Program-made: the position numbers and the translations under genes
Shown here: piece by piece, positions 43,303 to 52,479 of the stretch
Position numbering within the stretch: position 1 is the stretch's first letter
Layout: every line of letters starts with the position of its first letter
Assembly (NCBI GenBank): GCA_029688825.1
Contig: JARUKX010000002.1
Coordinates: 177,358 to 241,357, forward strand
Origin: Haloarculaceae archaeon H-GB1-1
GTDB lineage: Archaea; Halobacteriota; Halobacteria; Halobacteriales; Haloarculaceae
Reading direction: 5' to 3'
DNA length: 64,000 nucleotides
Notes under the pieces: generated by a model
Told to the model about the DNA's origin: nothing
Databases searched by the model: none
The model's input: the letters and a program-made list of their open reading frames with translations, nothing else

Positions 43303-43365
43303 ATGGACCGGTAGATACTCGCCAGTGTCACCCACGCCGCCGAGTCCGTCAGCGACCCTACGGCC

Positions 43366-43629
43366 GTGTCCCGGGCGGCTGCGGACCGTTTCGTGGCGGA
43401 CCGCGTTCGGAACGGGCGGTCCCAGTGCGAGTGCGTGTTCGACGCCCTCGACACCGTGCGGGACGCGGGGGCTGCTCCGGTCCCGATCGCAGAGGTCGCT
43501 CCCCACGCATACGAAACGACCATCGAGGGCTGGGTTCGACACCTCGTCGACGATTCCGCAGCTGCAAACCAGTAACAGGTCGCCTTCGTCGAGGACGACG
43601 CCGGCACGGCCGCGAAGGTAACGCTCTGA
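43366..43629 (+). pseudogene. Small haloarchaeal gene interrupted by a nonsense codon
   Basis: From GTG 43366, 69 codons encode 'ADRFVADRVRNGRSQCECVF' and 'PHAYETTIEGWVRHLVDDSA'. After a TAA at 43573-43575 the same frame continues with protein-like 'QVAFVEDDAGTAAKVTL' to a TGA at 43629. The continuous composition suggests one ~87-residue gene broken by a point mutation. The family is unknown; the helical part could be a small DNA-binding domain. Confidence 0.4.
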
Positions 43630-43758
43630 GAAGGGTCCGCGTCCGTGAGACTGAAACTTAGAAGATATTTATCATTTCGACCACCTTGAAGCTTCATCCG
43701 GTAGGGGACGCAACGCCGACCGGACGGCGTCGTGCGGCCGAACGGGACGAATCGGTCT

Positions 43759-45096
43759 CTACTCTCGCTCCCCCGACGGTTCGTCGGGATCTCTCTCTTG
43801 GATCCGCACCGTCACGATTCGGGCCCCATCGACGCTCGTCACCTCGGTGACGTGACCGGCGATCTCGACGCTGTCGCCGACTTCCGGCGTACGGTTGAGT
43901 TGCTCGAGCACCAGTCCGCCGATGGTCTCTACCTCCTCGCTCTCGAAGCCCGCACCGAGAGCGTCGTTGACTCTCGACAACGGGACTCCTCCGTCGATGT
44001 CGTACCCACCGTCGTCGCGCGGACGAATCGAGGGTTCGCGCTCGTCGAGGTCGAACTCGTCTCGGAGGTCTCCGACGAGGGCCTCGACGATGTCTTCGAC
44101 CGTCGCCATCCCCTCGAACGCTCCCCACTCGTCGATGACTGCGGCCATCTGTTGGCGGTCTTCCCTGAATTGCCTCAGGAGGCCGCCAATCGTCATCGTC
44201 TCCGGGACGACGAGAATCTCGCGGGCGACGTCGCCGACTAACTCGGCGTCCCCGTCGCCCACCTCCGCTCGCAGCACATCCTTGACGTCGACGAATCCGA
44301 CTACTTGGTCCCCGTCGTCGGCGTCGAGAACCGGGTAGCGCGTGTGGCCGGCGTCGAAGACGATGGACTCGAGTTCCGACAGCGCGGCGTCTTCCGGAAC
44401 GCTCACCACGTCCGGTCGCGGAACCATGACCTCCCGCACCACGACATCATCGAGATCGAACACGCGCTCTATCATCTTCACCTCGGCCACGTCGATGTCT
44501 CCCTCTTCGCCGGATTGGGTGAGTACCCGTAGGAGTTCCCGTTCACCGAGCGTCTCGTCCGACTCGGAGGCGGGCGGCACGCCGATCGACCGCGTGAACG
44601 CGTTGGCTGCCCCGTTGAAGACGACGATCCCCGGATAGAGGAGGTAGTAGAAGAGCTTCATCGGCGGGGCGAGGAACAGCGAGAGTCGCTCGGTCTGGGC
44701 GATCGCGAGCGTCTTCGGCGCGAGTTCGCCGAAGACGACGTGGAGGAACGTGATGATACTGAAGCCGATAGCGAAGGCGACGAAGTGGAGCGTCCCCTCG
44801 GGGAGAATCGGAGCCAGTACGGGTTCTATGAGCGACGCCACGGCGGGTTCGCCGACCCATCCCAGTCCCAGCGACGCGATAGTGATGCCGAGTTGCGTCG
44901 TCGCGAGGTAGTTGTCGAGGTTCGTCATCACCTCCTGGAGTGTCCCCGAGCCGGTTCGCCCCTCTGCAGCGAGCTGTTCGACCGACGTTCCCCGAATCCG
45001 GACGAACGCGAACTCCGAGGCGACGAAAAAGCCGTTCAGAACCACGAGAAACAGCGCGACGACGACCTGTGCCGCCGAGAGTACGACGTCTACCAT
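43759..45096 (-). CDS. CNNM-domain / CBS-pair membrane protein (CorC/HlyC family)
   Basis: The 445-residue protein has an N-terminal CNNM domain with three or four hydrophobic segments ('VVVALFLVVLNGFFVASEFA', 'LGITIASLGLGWVGEP' and two more up to residue ~165), a pair of CBS domains (about 210-330, with 'VREVMVPRPDVVSVPEDA') and a C-terminal CorC/HlyC transporter-associated domain ('DGGYDIDGGVPLSRVNDALG'). Members are linked to magnesium or cobalt efflux and are gated by nucleotides bound to the CBS pair. It is a single gene, transcribed divergently from the TSP3-repeat protein. Confidence 0.9.
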   Translation of the reverse strand: MVDVVLSAAQVVVALFLVVLNGFFVASEFAFVRIRGTSVEQLAAEGRTGSGTLQEVMTNLDNYLATTQLGITIASLGLGWVGEPAVASLIEPVLAPILPEGTLHFVAFAIGFSIITFLHVVFGELAPKTLAIAQTERLSLFLAPPMKLFYYLLYPGIVVFNGAANAFTRSIGVPPASESDETLGERELLRVLTQSGEEGDIDVAEVKMIERVFDLDDVVVREVMVPRPDVVSVPEDAALSELESIVFDAGHTRYPVLDADDGDQVVGFVDVKDVLRAEVGDGDAELVGDVAREILVVPETMTIGGLLRQFREDRQQMAAVIDEWGAFEGMATVEDIVEALVGDLRDEFDLDEREPSIRPRDDGGYDIDGGVPLSRVNDALGAGFESEEVETIGGLVLEQLNRTPEVGDSVEIAGHVTEVTSVDGARIVTVRIQERDPDEPSGERE

Positions 45097-45487
45097 CGGA
45101 GCTTCCGAGACGTACCGTCGTTCGATCGTAGCGTGTCCATACCGGTTCCTCTCGTTCCATCTACTAAAATCATATAAATAGTCCGCGGACGATCGCTGGC
45201 CGTTATCGGCGAAGTGGACGAGAACCCGTGCAAGGTACGCGCTTTGTATTCAGCACGGCCTCAACAAACTATCAGCGACAGAGGGTTTCAACAGAGCCTC
45301 CTGGGAGTATAGCTACCTTCCATGCCACTGTTGACGACGTACCCCGTGATTCCAGGTAAACACACATACATGACTGGATCTCGATGTTCCTGTCTCACTT
45401 GATGACAAGTCAGTGGGGATATTGTCGATAATAGATGGCCACTGACTGCGAATCACCGTTATATCACAATGTTTGGTATGTCTTGCC
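45097..45487. other. Intergenic region with an insertion-sequence end scar
   Basis: No gene is seen. At about 45236-45300 a stretch containing GCGCTTTGTATTCAGCACGG and ending TTTCAACAGAGCC resembles ends left by haloarchaeal insertion sequences. The last 13 bases, TTTCAACAGAGCC, occur again at 30107-30119. The divergent promoters of the flanking genes must lie here. Confidence 0.3.
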
Positions 45488-48274
45488 ATGGCCTCAAATA
45501 GTGCCAGACAGACATCGGGCCGGCAATTCGTCGTGGGGCTAGTCATGGTGATGCTCGCACTAGGCAGTATCCCTTTCGTCGGGGTTGCTACATCGATTAC
45601 CAATCAGTCATCCGACCATTTCAACCTCCCTGCCGTGGGAGTGGACGATCCAGCCGAGAGCTCTCGATTGTCATCGTCGGCCCCGATTCCGGGCGCTCAC
45701 GATTCCCCAGTATCCGCGGCTGACACGCTTGCGGTCCAGGCGCAGTCCACTGCTGAAAGCGACCGTGACGGCGACGGCCTGTCGGATGCACGGGAAGCGG
45801 CCCTCGGGACGGACCCGACCGACAGGGACACTGACGGCGACCTGTTCTGGGATCGCGACGAGGTGAATTCGGGGACGGATCCAACCGACTCGACGGACTA
45901 TCCACACCGCGATTCGGATGGCGACAAATACACCGACCGGGACGAACTCGAACACGATACCGACCCAAATGATCCTGCCGACTTTCCGGCCGACGCTGAC
46001 TCGGACGGGGACAAGCTAACCGACGACCGCGAGCAGGCCATCGGAACGGACCCGACCGACAGGGATACCGACGGTGACGGGTACTGGGACGGTCACGAAT
46101 GGCGTGCAGACAGCGACCCGCTTGATGCGCGCTCGACGCCTGGGAGTTGTTCGGCCATCCCGTCCGCGAAGAAGATTCCAGAGGACGGTGATTTCCACGG
46201 GAAACTCACCGAAAACGATTCTACCCACTGGTACTGTTTCGAAACGACCCGGGAGCAAGCGATTCGGCTCGTTGGCTATGTGGCTCCCGGTCGGCTCATC
46301 GTGTTGAATCCATCGAACGAGACACTTCTCGATCAACCCAGAGGCGGGCACGAACCCCTTGCCTCCGGTGTCATCGCCGACGAAACAGGGACCTACTACG
46401 TGGGGCTCCAACGAGGCACTGGAGCATCCGACGTATGGTATGATACCCAGTACCTCTATACGCTGTCGACCGCTGAACAGGACCCAGCGGGTGAGAATGA
46501 TCGGCTAGATTCCGCTCTTTCCCTGCGGTCCGGCCAGACGATTCACGATACCCGTGCCGAAGGCGATTCTGATTGGTTTGCGGTGAGTGCCGACGCTGGC
46601 GACATCATCAATGCATCCCTCCGGGTTCCGTTCGGAGACTCTGGGACCTACGGAAACAACATCGGTATCGAACTCTACGCCCCTAACGGAACGCGGATTG
46701 GCGAGATCGGGCGCTCGAAACGAGCAGGAACGCTGTCCAACCAGACGTTTATCACGCTCGGTAGGGGATTAGTGACAGCCACTCAACGAGCCACGGTCGA
46801 TCAAACGGGTACGTACTACGTTCACGTTACGAACGTCAGTGTCGAGGGGTACACGGAGTACAACCTGACGGTGAACGTGTCCGGGGCAGAGCCGAGCGGT
46901 GATACAGACGGCGACGGTCTGTCGGATGCACAGGAAGCGGACCTCGGGACGGATCCGACCGACAGGGACACTGATGACGACCACTACTGGGACCGTGACG
47001 AGGTAACCTCGGGAACGGATCCAACCGACTCGACGGACTATCCACACCGCGATTCGGACGGCGACAAGTACACCGATCTGGACGAACTCGAACACGGCAC
47101 CGATCCACAGGATCCGACCGAGTACCCGAGTGACCACGATTCGGATGGCGACAAGCTGACCGACGACCGCGAGCGTGCCATCGGGACGGACCCGACCGAG
47201 AGAGATACGGACGGTGACGGATACTGGGATGGTGACGAGTGGCGGTCTGGTCACGACCCGACGATACCCCGGCAATCCCCCGCCGATCTCACCGTGACGG
47301 TCGATGGCGAACACGTCACGGTCACAAACGCTCATGATGCGACCGTCACTGCGACTGCTGTCAATACGACGGGTGCTACTCACTCGGTCACGGTGCCTGC
47401 TGGTAGCTCCGTAACCCGGACGTTCGCGCCTGGAACGTACACGCTTACGGGAACAACGGCGGACGGCAACCAAGCCCTGGTGAACGGCGAGGACCAGTCT
47501 CGATTCACGATTCGGGAACCTGTCTCTGTGATCCCACTCAGTGTAACCGTGACTGGACAGAACGTCTCAGTCACGAATCCGAGTAACGACTCCGTGACTG
47601 TCATTTCGACCGCTCCCAGTGGGGAGACGGAGACCGTCCAGGTCAATGCTGGCACGACTGTGACTGAACCGCTTCAACCTGGCACCTACACGGTGACGGC
47701 AGAGAGTGGTTCCCGTCGATCCGTCACGATAAACGGGCAATCGAACCTGCAAATTCAGGTCACGCCTCCGACACTGAGCCGCGAGGACCTCGACCGAAAA
47801 ATTGCGCGTCTCGCACCAACTAACGTCGAAGAGACCGAGACGGCTGGTGGCACGGCAATTCAGATCACCGGCACGAATGGCAACGCAACAATCGAAATCC
47901 TCGAGGACGGGAGCATCCTCTATCGGGAGGGCGATCTCGTCTGGCAAATACCAACTGAGGACTTTGCTCGCGGTCTCGCAGCAACGGACGCACGCACGAC
48001 CGATGCGCAAGGGACACCGACTGCAACCCCTTCTCTGGCAGAGCTCGAATCGAAGCCGGACATTCAGTCGGTTGAGCGGTCTGGGGATCGTGTCAACGTC
48101 TCAGTGGGTTCATCGTACGCACAAGCAACGCAGGCGACACCCTCCTCTGTTGAGAGCCTCCCGTTCCTTGATCTCATCCTTTCGTGGAATACCTTCATCT
48201 GTTTCGTGAACCACTTGGGAGAGAACACAGTCGTAGAAAGCATCATTATCTGCATTCTTGAACAGCTGTTTTAA
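45488..48274 (+). CDS. Secreted calcium-binding TSP3-repeat protein with PPC-like domains
   Basis: The ~928-residue protein has an N-terminal hydrophobic export segment ('FVVGLVMVMLALGSIPFVGV'). Next is a block of thrombospondin type 3 repeats ('DRDGDGLSDAREAALGTDPT' style), two PPC-like beta domains ('STHWYCFETTREQAIRLVGY', 'SDWFAVSADAGDIINASLRV'), a second TSP3 block and Thr/Val-rich beta repeats. The C-terminus is hydrophobic with Cys ('IICILEQLF') and lacks a PGF-CTERM signal. The Asp-rich repeats should bind calcium and stiffen a cell-surface or secreted structure. The two TSP3 blocks are near duplicates at DNA level. ATG 45488 is preferred over TTG 45473. Confidence 0.8.
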   Translation: MASNSARQTSGRQFVVGLVMVMLALGSIPFVGVATSITNQSSDHFNLPAVGVDDPAESSRLSSSAPIPGAHDSPVSAADTLAVQAQSTAESDRDGDGLSDAREAALGTDPTDRDTDGDLFWDRDEVNSGTDPTDSTDYPHRDSDGDKYTDRDELEHDTDPNDPADFPADADSDGDKLTDDREQAIGTDPTDRDTDGDGYWDGHEWRADSDPLDARSTPGSCSAIPSAKKIPEDGDFHGKLTENDSTHWYCFETTREQAIRLVGYVAPGRLIVLNPSNETLLDQPRGGHEPLASGVIADETGTYYVGLQRGTGASDVWYDTQYLYTLSTAEQDPAGENDRLDSALSLRSGQTIHDTRAEGDSDWFAVSADAGDIINASLRVPFGDSGTYGNNIGIELYAPNGTRIGEIGRSKRAGTLSNQTFITLGRGLVTATQRATVDQTGTYYVHVTNVSVEGYTEYNLTVNVSGAEPSGDTDGDGLSDAQEADLGTDPTDRDTDDDHYWDRDEVTSGTDPTDSTDYPHRDSDGDKYTDLDELEHGTDPQDPTEYPSDHDSDGDKLTDDRERAIGTDPTERDTDGDGYWDGDEWRSGHDPTIPRQSPADLTVTVDGEHVTVTNAHDATVTATAVNTTGATHSVTVPAGSSVTRTFAPGTYTLTGTTADGNQALVNGEDQSRFTIREPVSVIPLSVTVTGQNVSVTNPSNDSVTVISTAPSGETETVQVNAGTTVTEPLQPGTYTVTAESGSRRSVTINGQSNLQIQVTPPTLSREDLDRKIARLAPTNVEETETAGGTAIQITGTNGNATIEILEDGSILYREGDLVWQIPTEDFARGLAATDARTTDAQGTPTATPSLAELESKPDIQSVERSGDRVNVSVGSSYAQATQATPSSVESLPFLDLILSWNTFICFVNHLGENTVVESIIICILEQLF
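45762..47250 (+). repeat. Internal duplication of the TSP3 block
   Basis: About 350 bases from 45762 recur from about 46902 with high identity, including an unbroken shared run around the 'DPTDSTDYPHRDSDGDK' codons (near 45882-45927 and 47022-47067). The copies are separated by the PPC-like domains. Confidence 0.6.
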
Positions 48275-48387
48275 CTGGCCTAGAACGTCAGCGACGGTGG
48301 ACGTCACGCCATTTTCGACTCTTCTGGCGTCGACATCCCCCTCCGACGAGGTGTCCGTTGTTGACTCGGCGTGCTACTCGGTTCCTC

Positions 48388-48834
48388 TCACACGTCTATC
48401 CTGTCGGTGTACCACGCCAGCGTCTTCCCGATCTGGAGACCTTCCGTCGGAATCTCGACGGCGGCGACGGGCGTCTCCGACAGCAGTGGCAGTAGTTCCT
48501 CGTAGTAGTCTCGGCCCGCGTAGACGACGAGCCGGACGTCCTCGGCGAGCAATCCTGCGTCGTCGAGGTCGTCGACGACGCGGTCGGCCCACTCTCGTTT
48601 CCGGGCTTTCCGGGCACCGGAGAGGGTCTCGTCGTAGGGGGCGATGGGTGGGCCGTCCGGAGCCAGCAAGCCGTGTTTCGCCGAGAGGATCCACCAGTCG
48701 TCGTGTTCCTGTTCGGCGTAGGCGCGCATCTTCGCGAAGTACGTCGACGTGTAGAGGTCCTTCGGGACCGTCGGCTCGTCGTGTTTCGACTTGACGCAAC
48801 TGACGAGGCCGACCTCGCGCTGGGTGGTGGACAT
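48388..48834 (-). CDS. DUF6884-type protein
   Basis: The 148-residue protein has 'VGLVSCVKSKHDEPTVPKDL' at the start and 'DDWWILSAKHGLLAPDGPPI' with 'PYDETLS', the pattern of DUF6884 proteins. These resemble parts of archaeosine/tRNA-guanine-transglycosylase-linked proteins and peroxide-stress YaaA-like proteins. It starts seven bases after the xseB stop, so it is the third gene of the xseA operon. A nucleic-acid-linked role is suggested by context only. Confidence 0.75.
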   Translation of the reverse strand: MSTTQREVGLVSCVKSKHDEPTVPKDLYTSTYFAKMRAYAEQEHDDWWILSAKHGLLAPDGPPIAPYDETLSGARKARKREWADRVVDDLDDAGLLAEDVRLVVYAGRDYYEELLPLLSETPVAAVEIPTEGLQIGKTLAWYTDRIDV

Positions 48835-48841
48835 CGGCTTG

Positions 48842-49042
48842 TTACTCCCGTTCGATGACGCTCGCGTCGCCGGGGTCCAGGTCGCCCTCGACGGTGGCGA
48901 GGAGATCCTTGCCCTCGTCCCGAAGCGCCTTCGCCCGTTCGAGGGAGACCTCGCCGTCCTCGAGCTGGCTGATGATTGCCCGAATACGGCTCATCTTCTC
49001 GGCGATCGGTGCGTCGGTCGGTGGCTGTGGGGTGTCGGACAT
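48842..49042 (-). CDS. xseB: Exodeoxyribonuclease VII small subunit
   Basis: The 66-residue protein is helical with 'MSRIRAIISQLEDGEVSLER' followed by 'AKALRDEGKDLLATVE', the conserved pattern of XseB. It associates with XseA to form exonuclease VII, which degrades single-stranded DNA from both ends. It starts two bases after the xseA stop. Confidence 0.85.
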   Translation of the reverse strand: MSDTPQPPTDAPIAEKMSRIRAIISQLEDGEVSLERAKALRDEGKDLLATVEGDLDPGDASVIERE

Positions 49043-49044
49043 GG

Positions 49045-50253
49045 TCAGAGTGTGGTGAGGACGTACGCGCCGAGCACGAGCACCAGGAGGACGAGCATGG
49101 CGAGGGCGATGCGGAGGCGGCGGAGGCGGCGGAGGCGACGTTCGTACGCGGTCGTCTCGGCCTCGTGTTCACGCACCTGTGCGAGTCGCTTGACAGCATG
49201 GTCGAGCCGGGTGTCGAGGGCGGTCAGCCGGTCGCGAGCGTGGGTCGCCAGCGCGTGGTCGAGGTCCTGCTCCAACCGGCCGAGGACGGCCGTCGTGTGC
49301 GCGGTGTAGGCGTCGTCGAGGGCAGTAGCTGTTTCCTCCAGTGTCGTGGTGACCGTCCGCTCATACGCCCGGTCGAGCTGGGCGGCGAGGTTTGCGTGTT
49401 CCTCGCGCAGGGCCTCCTTCTCAGGGACGATGGCTCCGACGTCGGTGGGCGTCATCACGCGGTGGTCGGCGACGTCGGCGGCGAGGGTGCGGTCGCGTTC
49501 GTGGCCGACGCCGACGACGATGGGCGTGTCCGTGCCGTGGATCACCCGGCAGAGCGGCGTCTCGTTGAACACGCGGAGGTGTTTGTCGGCGCCGCCACCG
49601 CGGGTGAGGACGATCACGTCGACGGTCGGGTCGTCGTCGAGTGCGCTGACGGCCTGCATCAGCGCCACCATGGCGTCGTCGACCTGGATGGGCGTGTCCT
49701 GGACGACGACGTCGACGTCTAGGTGGCGCGCGTGGAGGCTCGTGATCGCGTCCTCCCGGGCGTCGCTGTCCCGGCTGGTCGCGATGCCGATACACTCGGA
49801 ATGCTGGGAGAGTGGTTGTTTGGTGTCGTCGTCGAGTAGGCCGTCCTCGGCGAGTATCTCACGGTTCTGCTCGTAGGTTTGATGGGACAGGCCCGCCCCG
49901 ACGTCGACCACGTCTGCGACGAGCAGGGAGGCCTGGCCCTCCGGGCTGTAGAAGGAGAGTTCGCCGTCGACGGCGACCTGGGTGCCGGGTTCGATGGCGT
50001 CGATGTCGGGGCGGCGGTGGGCGTAGACGACGCAGTGAACGGTGGCGTCCTCGTGGACGAGATCGAAGTGGGCGTGGTCGTTCGCGGAGACGCCGTAGCT
50101 GGAGACGTCGCCGACCACGTAGTCGTACTGTAGTTCGGCGGCGTCTGCGATGTGGTCGGCGATGGCGTCGTTCAGCTGGTCGACGTCAGCGACGTCGGCG
50201 GTGTCCAGACGATCCCGGATGGGCGGCTCGTCGGTCGGCGACTCCATCCCCAT
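49045..50253 (-). CDS. xseA: Exodeoxyribonuclease VII large subunit with C-terminal membrane helix
   Basis: The ~402-residue protein has an N-terminal OB-fold ('LQYDYVVGDVSSYGVSAND'), a catalytic core with 'VLTRGGGADKHLRVFNE' and 'PIVVGVGHERDRTLAADVAD' (hallmarks of XseA), then a long helical, coiled-coil-forming segment (about 285-370). It ends in basic 'RRLRRLRRLR' and the hydrophobic 'IALAMLVLLVLVLGAYVL'. Bacterial XseA has no such terminal helix. The basic-then-hydrophobic tail should anchor the enzyme to the membrane with the nuclease in the cytoplasm. ATG 50253 and ATG 50247 are both possible starts. Confidence 0.85.
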   Translation of the reverse strand: MGMESPTDEPPIRDRLDTADVADVDQLNDAIADHIADAAELQYDYVVGDVSSYGVSANDHAHFDLVHEDATVHCVVYAHRRPDIDAIEPGTQVAVDGELSFYSPEGQASLLVADVVDVGAGLSHQTYEQNREILAEDGLLDDDTKQPLSQHSECIGIATSRDSDAREDAITSLHARHLDVDVVVQDTPIQVDDAMVALMQAVSALDDDPTVDVIVLTRGGGADKHLRVFNETPLCRVIHGTDTPIVVGVGHERDRTLAADVADHRVMTPTDVGAIVPEKEALREEHANLAAQLDRAYERTVTTTLEETATALDDAYTAHTTAVLGRLEQDLDHALATHARDRLTALDTRLDHAVKRLAQVREHEAETTAYERRLRRLRRLRIALAMLVLLVLVLGAYVLTTL

Positions 50254-50451
50254 CACCCGGGCTGTCAGGCAGGTGGGAGATAGGTGTTTGGCTGGGTCGT
50301 TGGTGAAAGCCCCGCCTGGCTCGACGGCTGCGCCTCGCTGCGCGCCTCACTCCGTTGCGGTGCTTGTGGTGTGAAAACCGCCTCGCGATTTTTATCATCC
50401 CGAAAGAGGCGAGGCCCTTTCGAGGACGTCGGCTCGCTCGCCGAGCCAGGC

Positions 50452-50560
50452 GCCCCTTTCAGTCCCACCCGAGCGGATTTCCGGCTCCCGGGCTGGTGGC
50501 CGGTCTCTCCCCCTCCTTCCGTTCGACACGCTCACCCGACATCGCCCCCGGACGACGGTT
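50452..50560 (+). repeat. ~105-bp direct repeat, copy 2
   Basis: The sequence beginning GCCCCTTTCAGTCCCACCCG, with GGCTGGTGGCCGGTCTC and GTTCGACACGCTC, is the partner of the copy at 43198-43302. It lies upstream of xseA, after a stretch with GCGAAAG-like runs at 50330-50420. Confidence 0.65.
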
Positions 50561-50569
50561 CGGCTTAAC

Positions 50570-51480
50570 TAACGATAGTCAGTCTCGTGCCTCCTGGCAG
50601 GCCAACTCCGACACACATCAGTGAGTTAACGGAGTGGTGATAGACCGCGCTGTTCGGGTCACGGTCGCCTGACGGTTCTTCTCGCCATCTCAATAGCGGT
50701 ACCCGGACTAATCGTGGCATGTTCTTAGTGACCGAGGGAGGCCAAGTATTACATATATAAGTTAGAATAAAATTCCCAGTTATTATTTTCTCAACGCAGC
50801 CTTCATCGCAGGATATATAGTATATTTGATAGATTGGCTGGCGGGTTGGTACATTAGCTATCCAAATTTATAGAGTATAAAACCTAATGTAATAAAATAT
50901 CATTGCATAAAACTTTATCAATCAAACTTGGTCATGGGACCCAAACCTATTATGTCGGTGACACATCTCATGTGTGGTCTGGTTTATGCCCCGATCACTC
51001 TGGCCTGGTATACTGCTTGTATAGAAAACCGGTGCTAGCAGCAATGTTGTGGATACCTCTTTTCACTATGGTAGGTGAAATTTGTAACTATTGGATGGAG
51101 AACTGGTGTTCACTCAAAACCTATGATTGTGAGCAAAGAATATTAATTGATTGCAGTCCTGAATTTGTCCGCTCTGTCGGATTTGGCCAGCCTCGCTGCG
51201 GACAAACTCTATGTCTGGATAAGATTCGCGAAATATCGTCATGAAGAGGTCGTAAGACCGCTAATAGATATATGGATACAGTCTGTGATTCACTAGGTCT
51301 TATCAAGACACTTTCCTCAATTATCTCTCCTATACGTTATCCTGATATTTGTCACTGAAACCAAGAGACTGGACGTAACTGTATAGGACCCAGTGTCTTT
51401 ATCATGCATTCAATGAAGGCAAGCAAAATATCGGAGAGAACACCCCAGGTCTTATCGGCTTCTTCGATGTATGTGATTTT
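50570..51480 (+). other. AT-rich intergenic island with one doubtful ORF
   Basis: From about 50740 to 51420 base composition drops well below the window average. A 113-codon frame at 50903-51244 starts with TTG and encodes a Cys- and Trp-containing product with one hydrophobic stretch ('PVLAAMLWIPLFTMVGEI'). I recognise no family. It may be recently acquired DNA or a decayed gene. No promoter signals are convincing. Confidence 0.3.
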
Positions 51481-52479
51481 ATGACAGAGGTTCGTATCCT
51501 GTCAGGAGAAGACATAGAGGGACTTGCATCACCCGAAGAGTATGTCGACCCAGTGAGAGACGCCTATCGGGAACGTGGCCAGGGTGCCCCCGCAAACCCG
51601 CCCGAAATCCTCTTTCGACGAAACCGCTCCGGCATGCTCACCAGCTATGGAGCGATTCTCCCCGGCGCGGGAGTGATGGGTGGCTATATGTACGGGAGCG
51701 TCTTCGAAGAAGGCGATTCGTGGTTCGTGATTCCGCTCTTCGACGCCGACACGGGCGAGCTACTGGCGCTAATCGACGGAGCGAGCATGAACCCATTCAA
51801 GACGGGTGCCGCAGGAGCCGTTGGCGTTGACGCCCTCGCACGGGAAGATGCGAAACACGTCGGTCTGTTCGGTAGCGGGCCGCAAGCGAGAGGCCAAATC
51901 AAAGCGACGGCGAGCGTTCGCGATCTGGAGACCGTCAGCGTGTACTCACCGACACGGCCGCATCGCGAGCGCTTCGCAGTCGTGCTGGACGACTACCTAG
52001 AAGCCGACGTCATGGCAGTTAATACCAGTAAGCAGGCAGTCGCTAACGCAGACGTAGTCATCACGGCCACAAACTCGCCAGAACCGGTTTTCGACGGGTC
52101 GCTGTTGCAGGAGGGTGCACACGTAACGGCAATGGGCCAGTATTTGCCGGACACTCGTGAAATCGATGCGACGACGGTCAGCCGTGGAATCTACGTGCCA
52201 GACCTTCGCGAACGGGCGACATCCCTTGCCGGCGCCTACGTCCAGGCACTTGAGGAGGGTGTAATTGACGATGGACACCTCCACGCTGAACTCGGCGAAA
52301 TCGTCGCGGGGAAAGCGCCCGGCCGAACGACGGCGGATGACGTGACGATCTTCGACTGCGGTGGCACAGCGCTCGAAACCGTTGCGGGAGCAAACCTCCT
52401 CTACCAAAAAGCAGTCGCCGACGGTCGGGGTACACTGGTTTCCTTCTCACCTGCCAGTGAGGCATTGACCGGGCGATGA
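51481..52479 (+). CDS. Ornithine cyclodeaminase / mu-crystallin family protein
   Basis: The 332-residue protein contains 'LIDGASMNPFKTGAAGAVGV' (substrate/NAD region) and the Rossmann motif 'VGLFGSGPQARGQIKATASV', followed by 'VYSPTRPHRERFAVVLDDYL'. These are features of the OCD/mu-crystallin family. Members deaminate ornithine to proline, or act as alanine dehydrogenase or as ketimine/N-alkyl amino acid reductases. Near a peptide-type transporter and an FAD amino-acid oxidase it most likely belongs to an amino acid or imino acid degradation route. Exact substrate is not clear from sequence. Confidence 0.85.
   Translation: MTEVRILSGEDIEGLASPEEYVDPVRDAYRERGQGAPANPPEILFRRNRSGMLTSYGAILPGAGVMGGYMYGSVFEEGDSWFVIPLFDADTGELLALIDGASMNPFKTGAAGAVGVDALAREDAKHVGLFGSGPQARGQIKATASVRDLETVSVYSPTRPHRERFAVVLDDYLEADVMAVNTSKQAVANADVVITATNSPEPVFDGSLLQEGAHVTAMGQYLPDTREIDATTVSRGIYVPDLRERATSLAGAYVQALEEGVIDDGHLHAELGEIVAGKAPGRTTADDVTIFDCGGTALETVAGANLLYQKAVADGRGTLVSFSPASEALTGR

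Noticed and set aside
45488..47250. Repeat block taken as tandem mobile repeats
   Set aside because: The repeats are in-frame TSP3 calcium-binding units of a coding gene, not an array or element.
50903..51244. 113-codon ORF in AT-rich DNA
   Set aside because: Poor start codon, no family, no promoter; kept only as part of an intergenic note.
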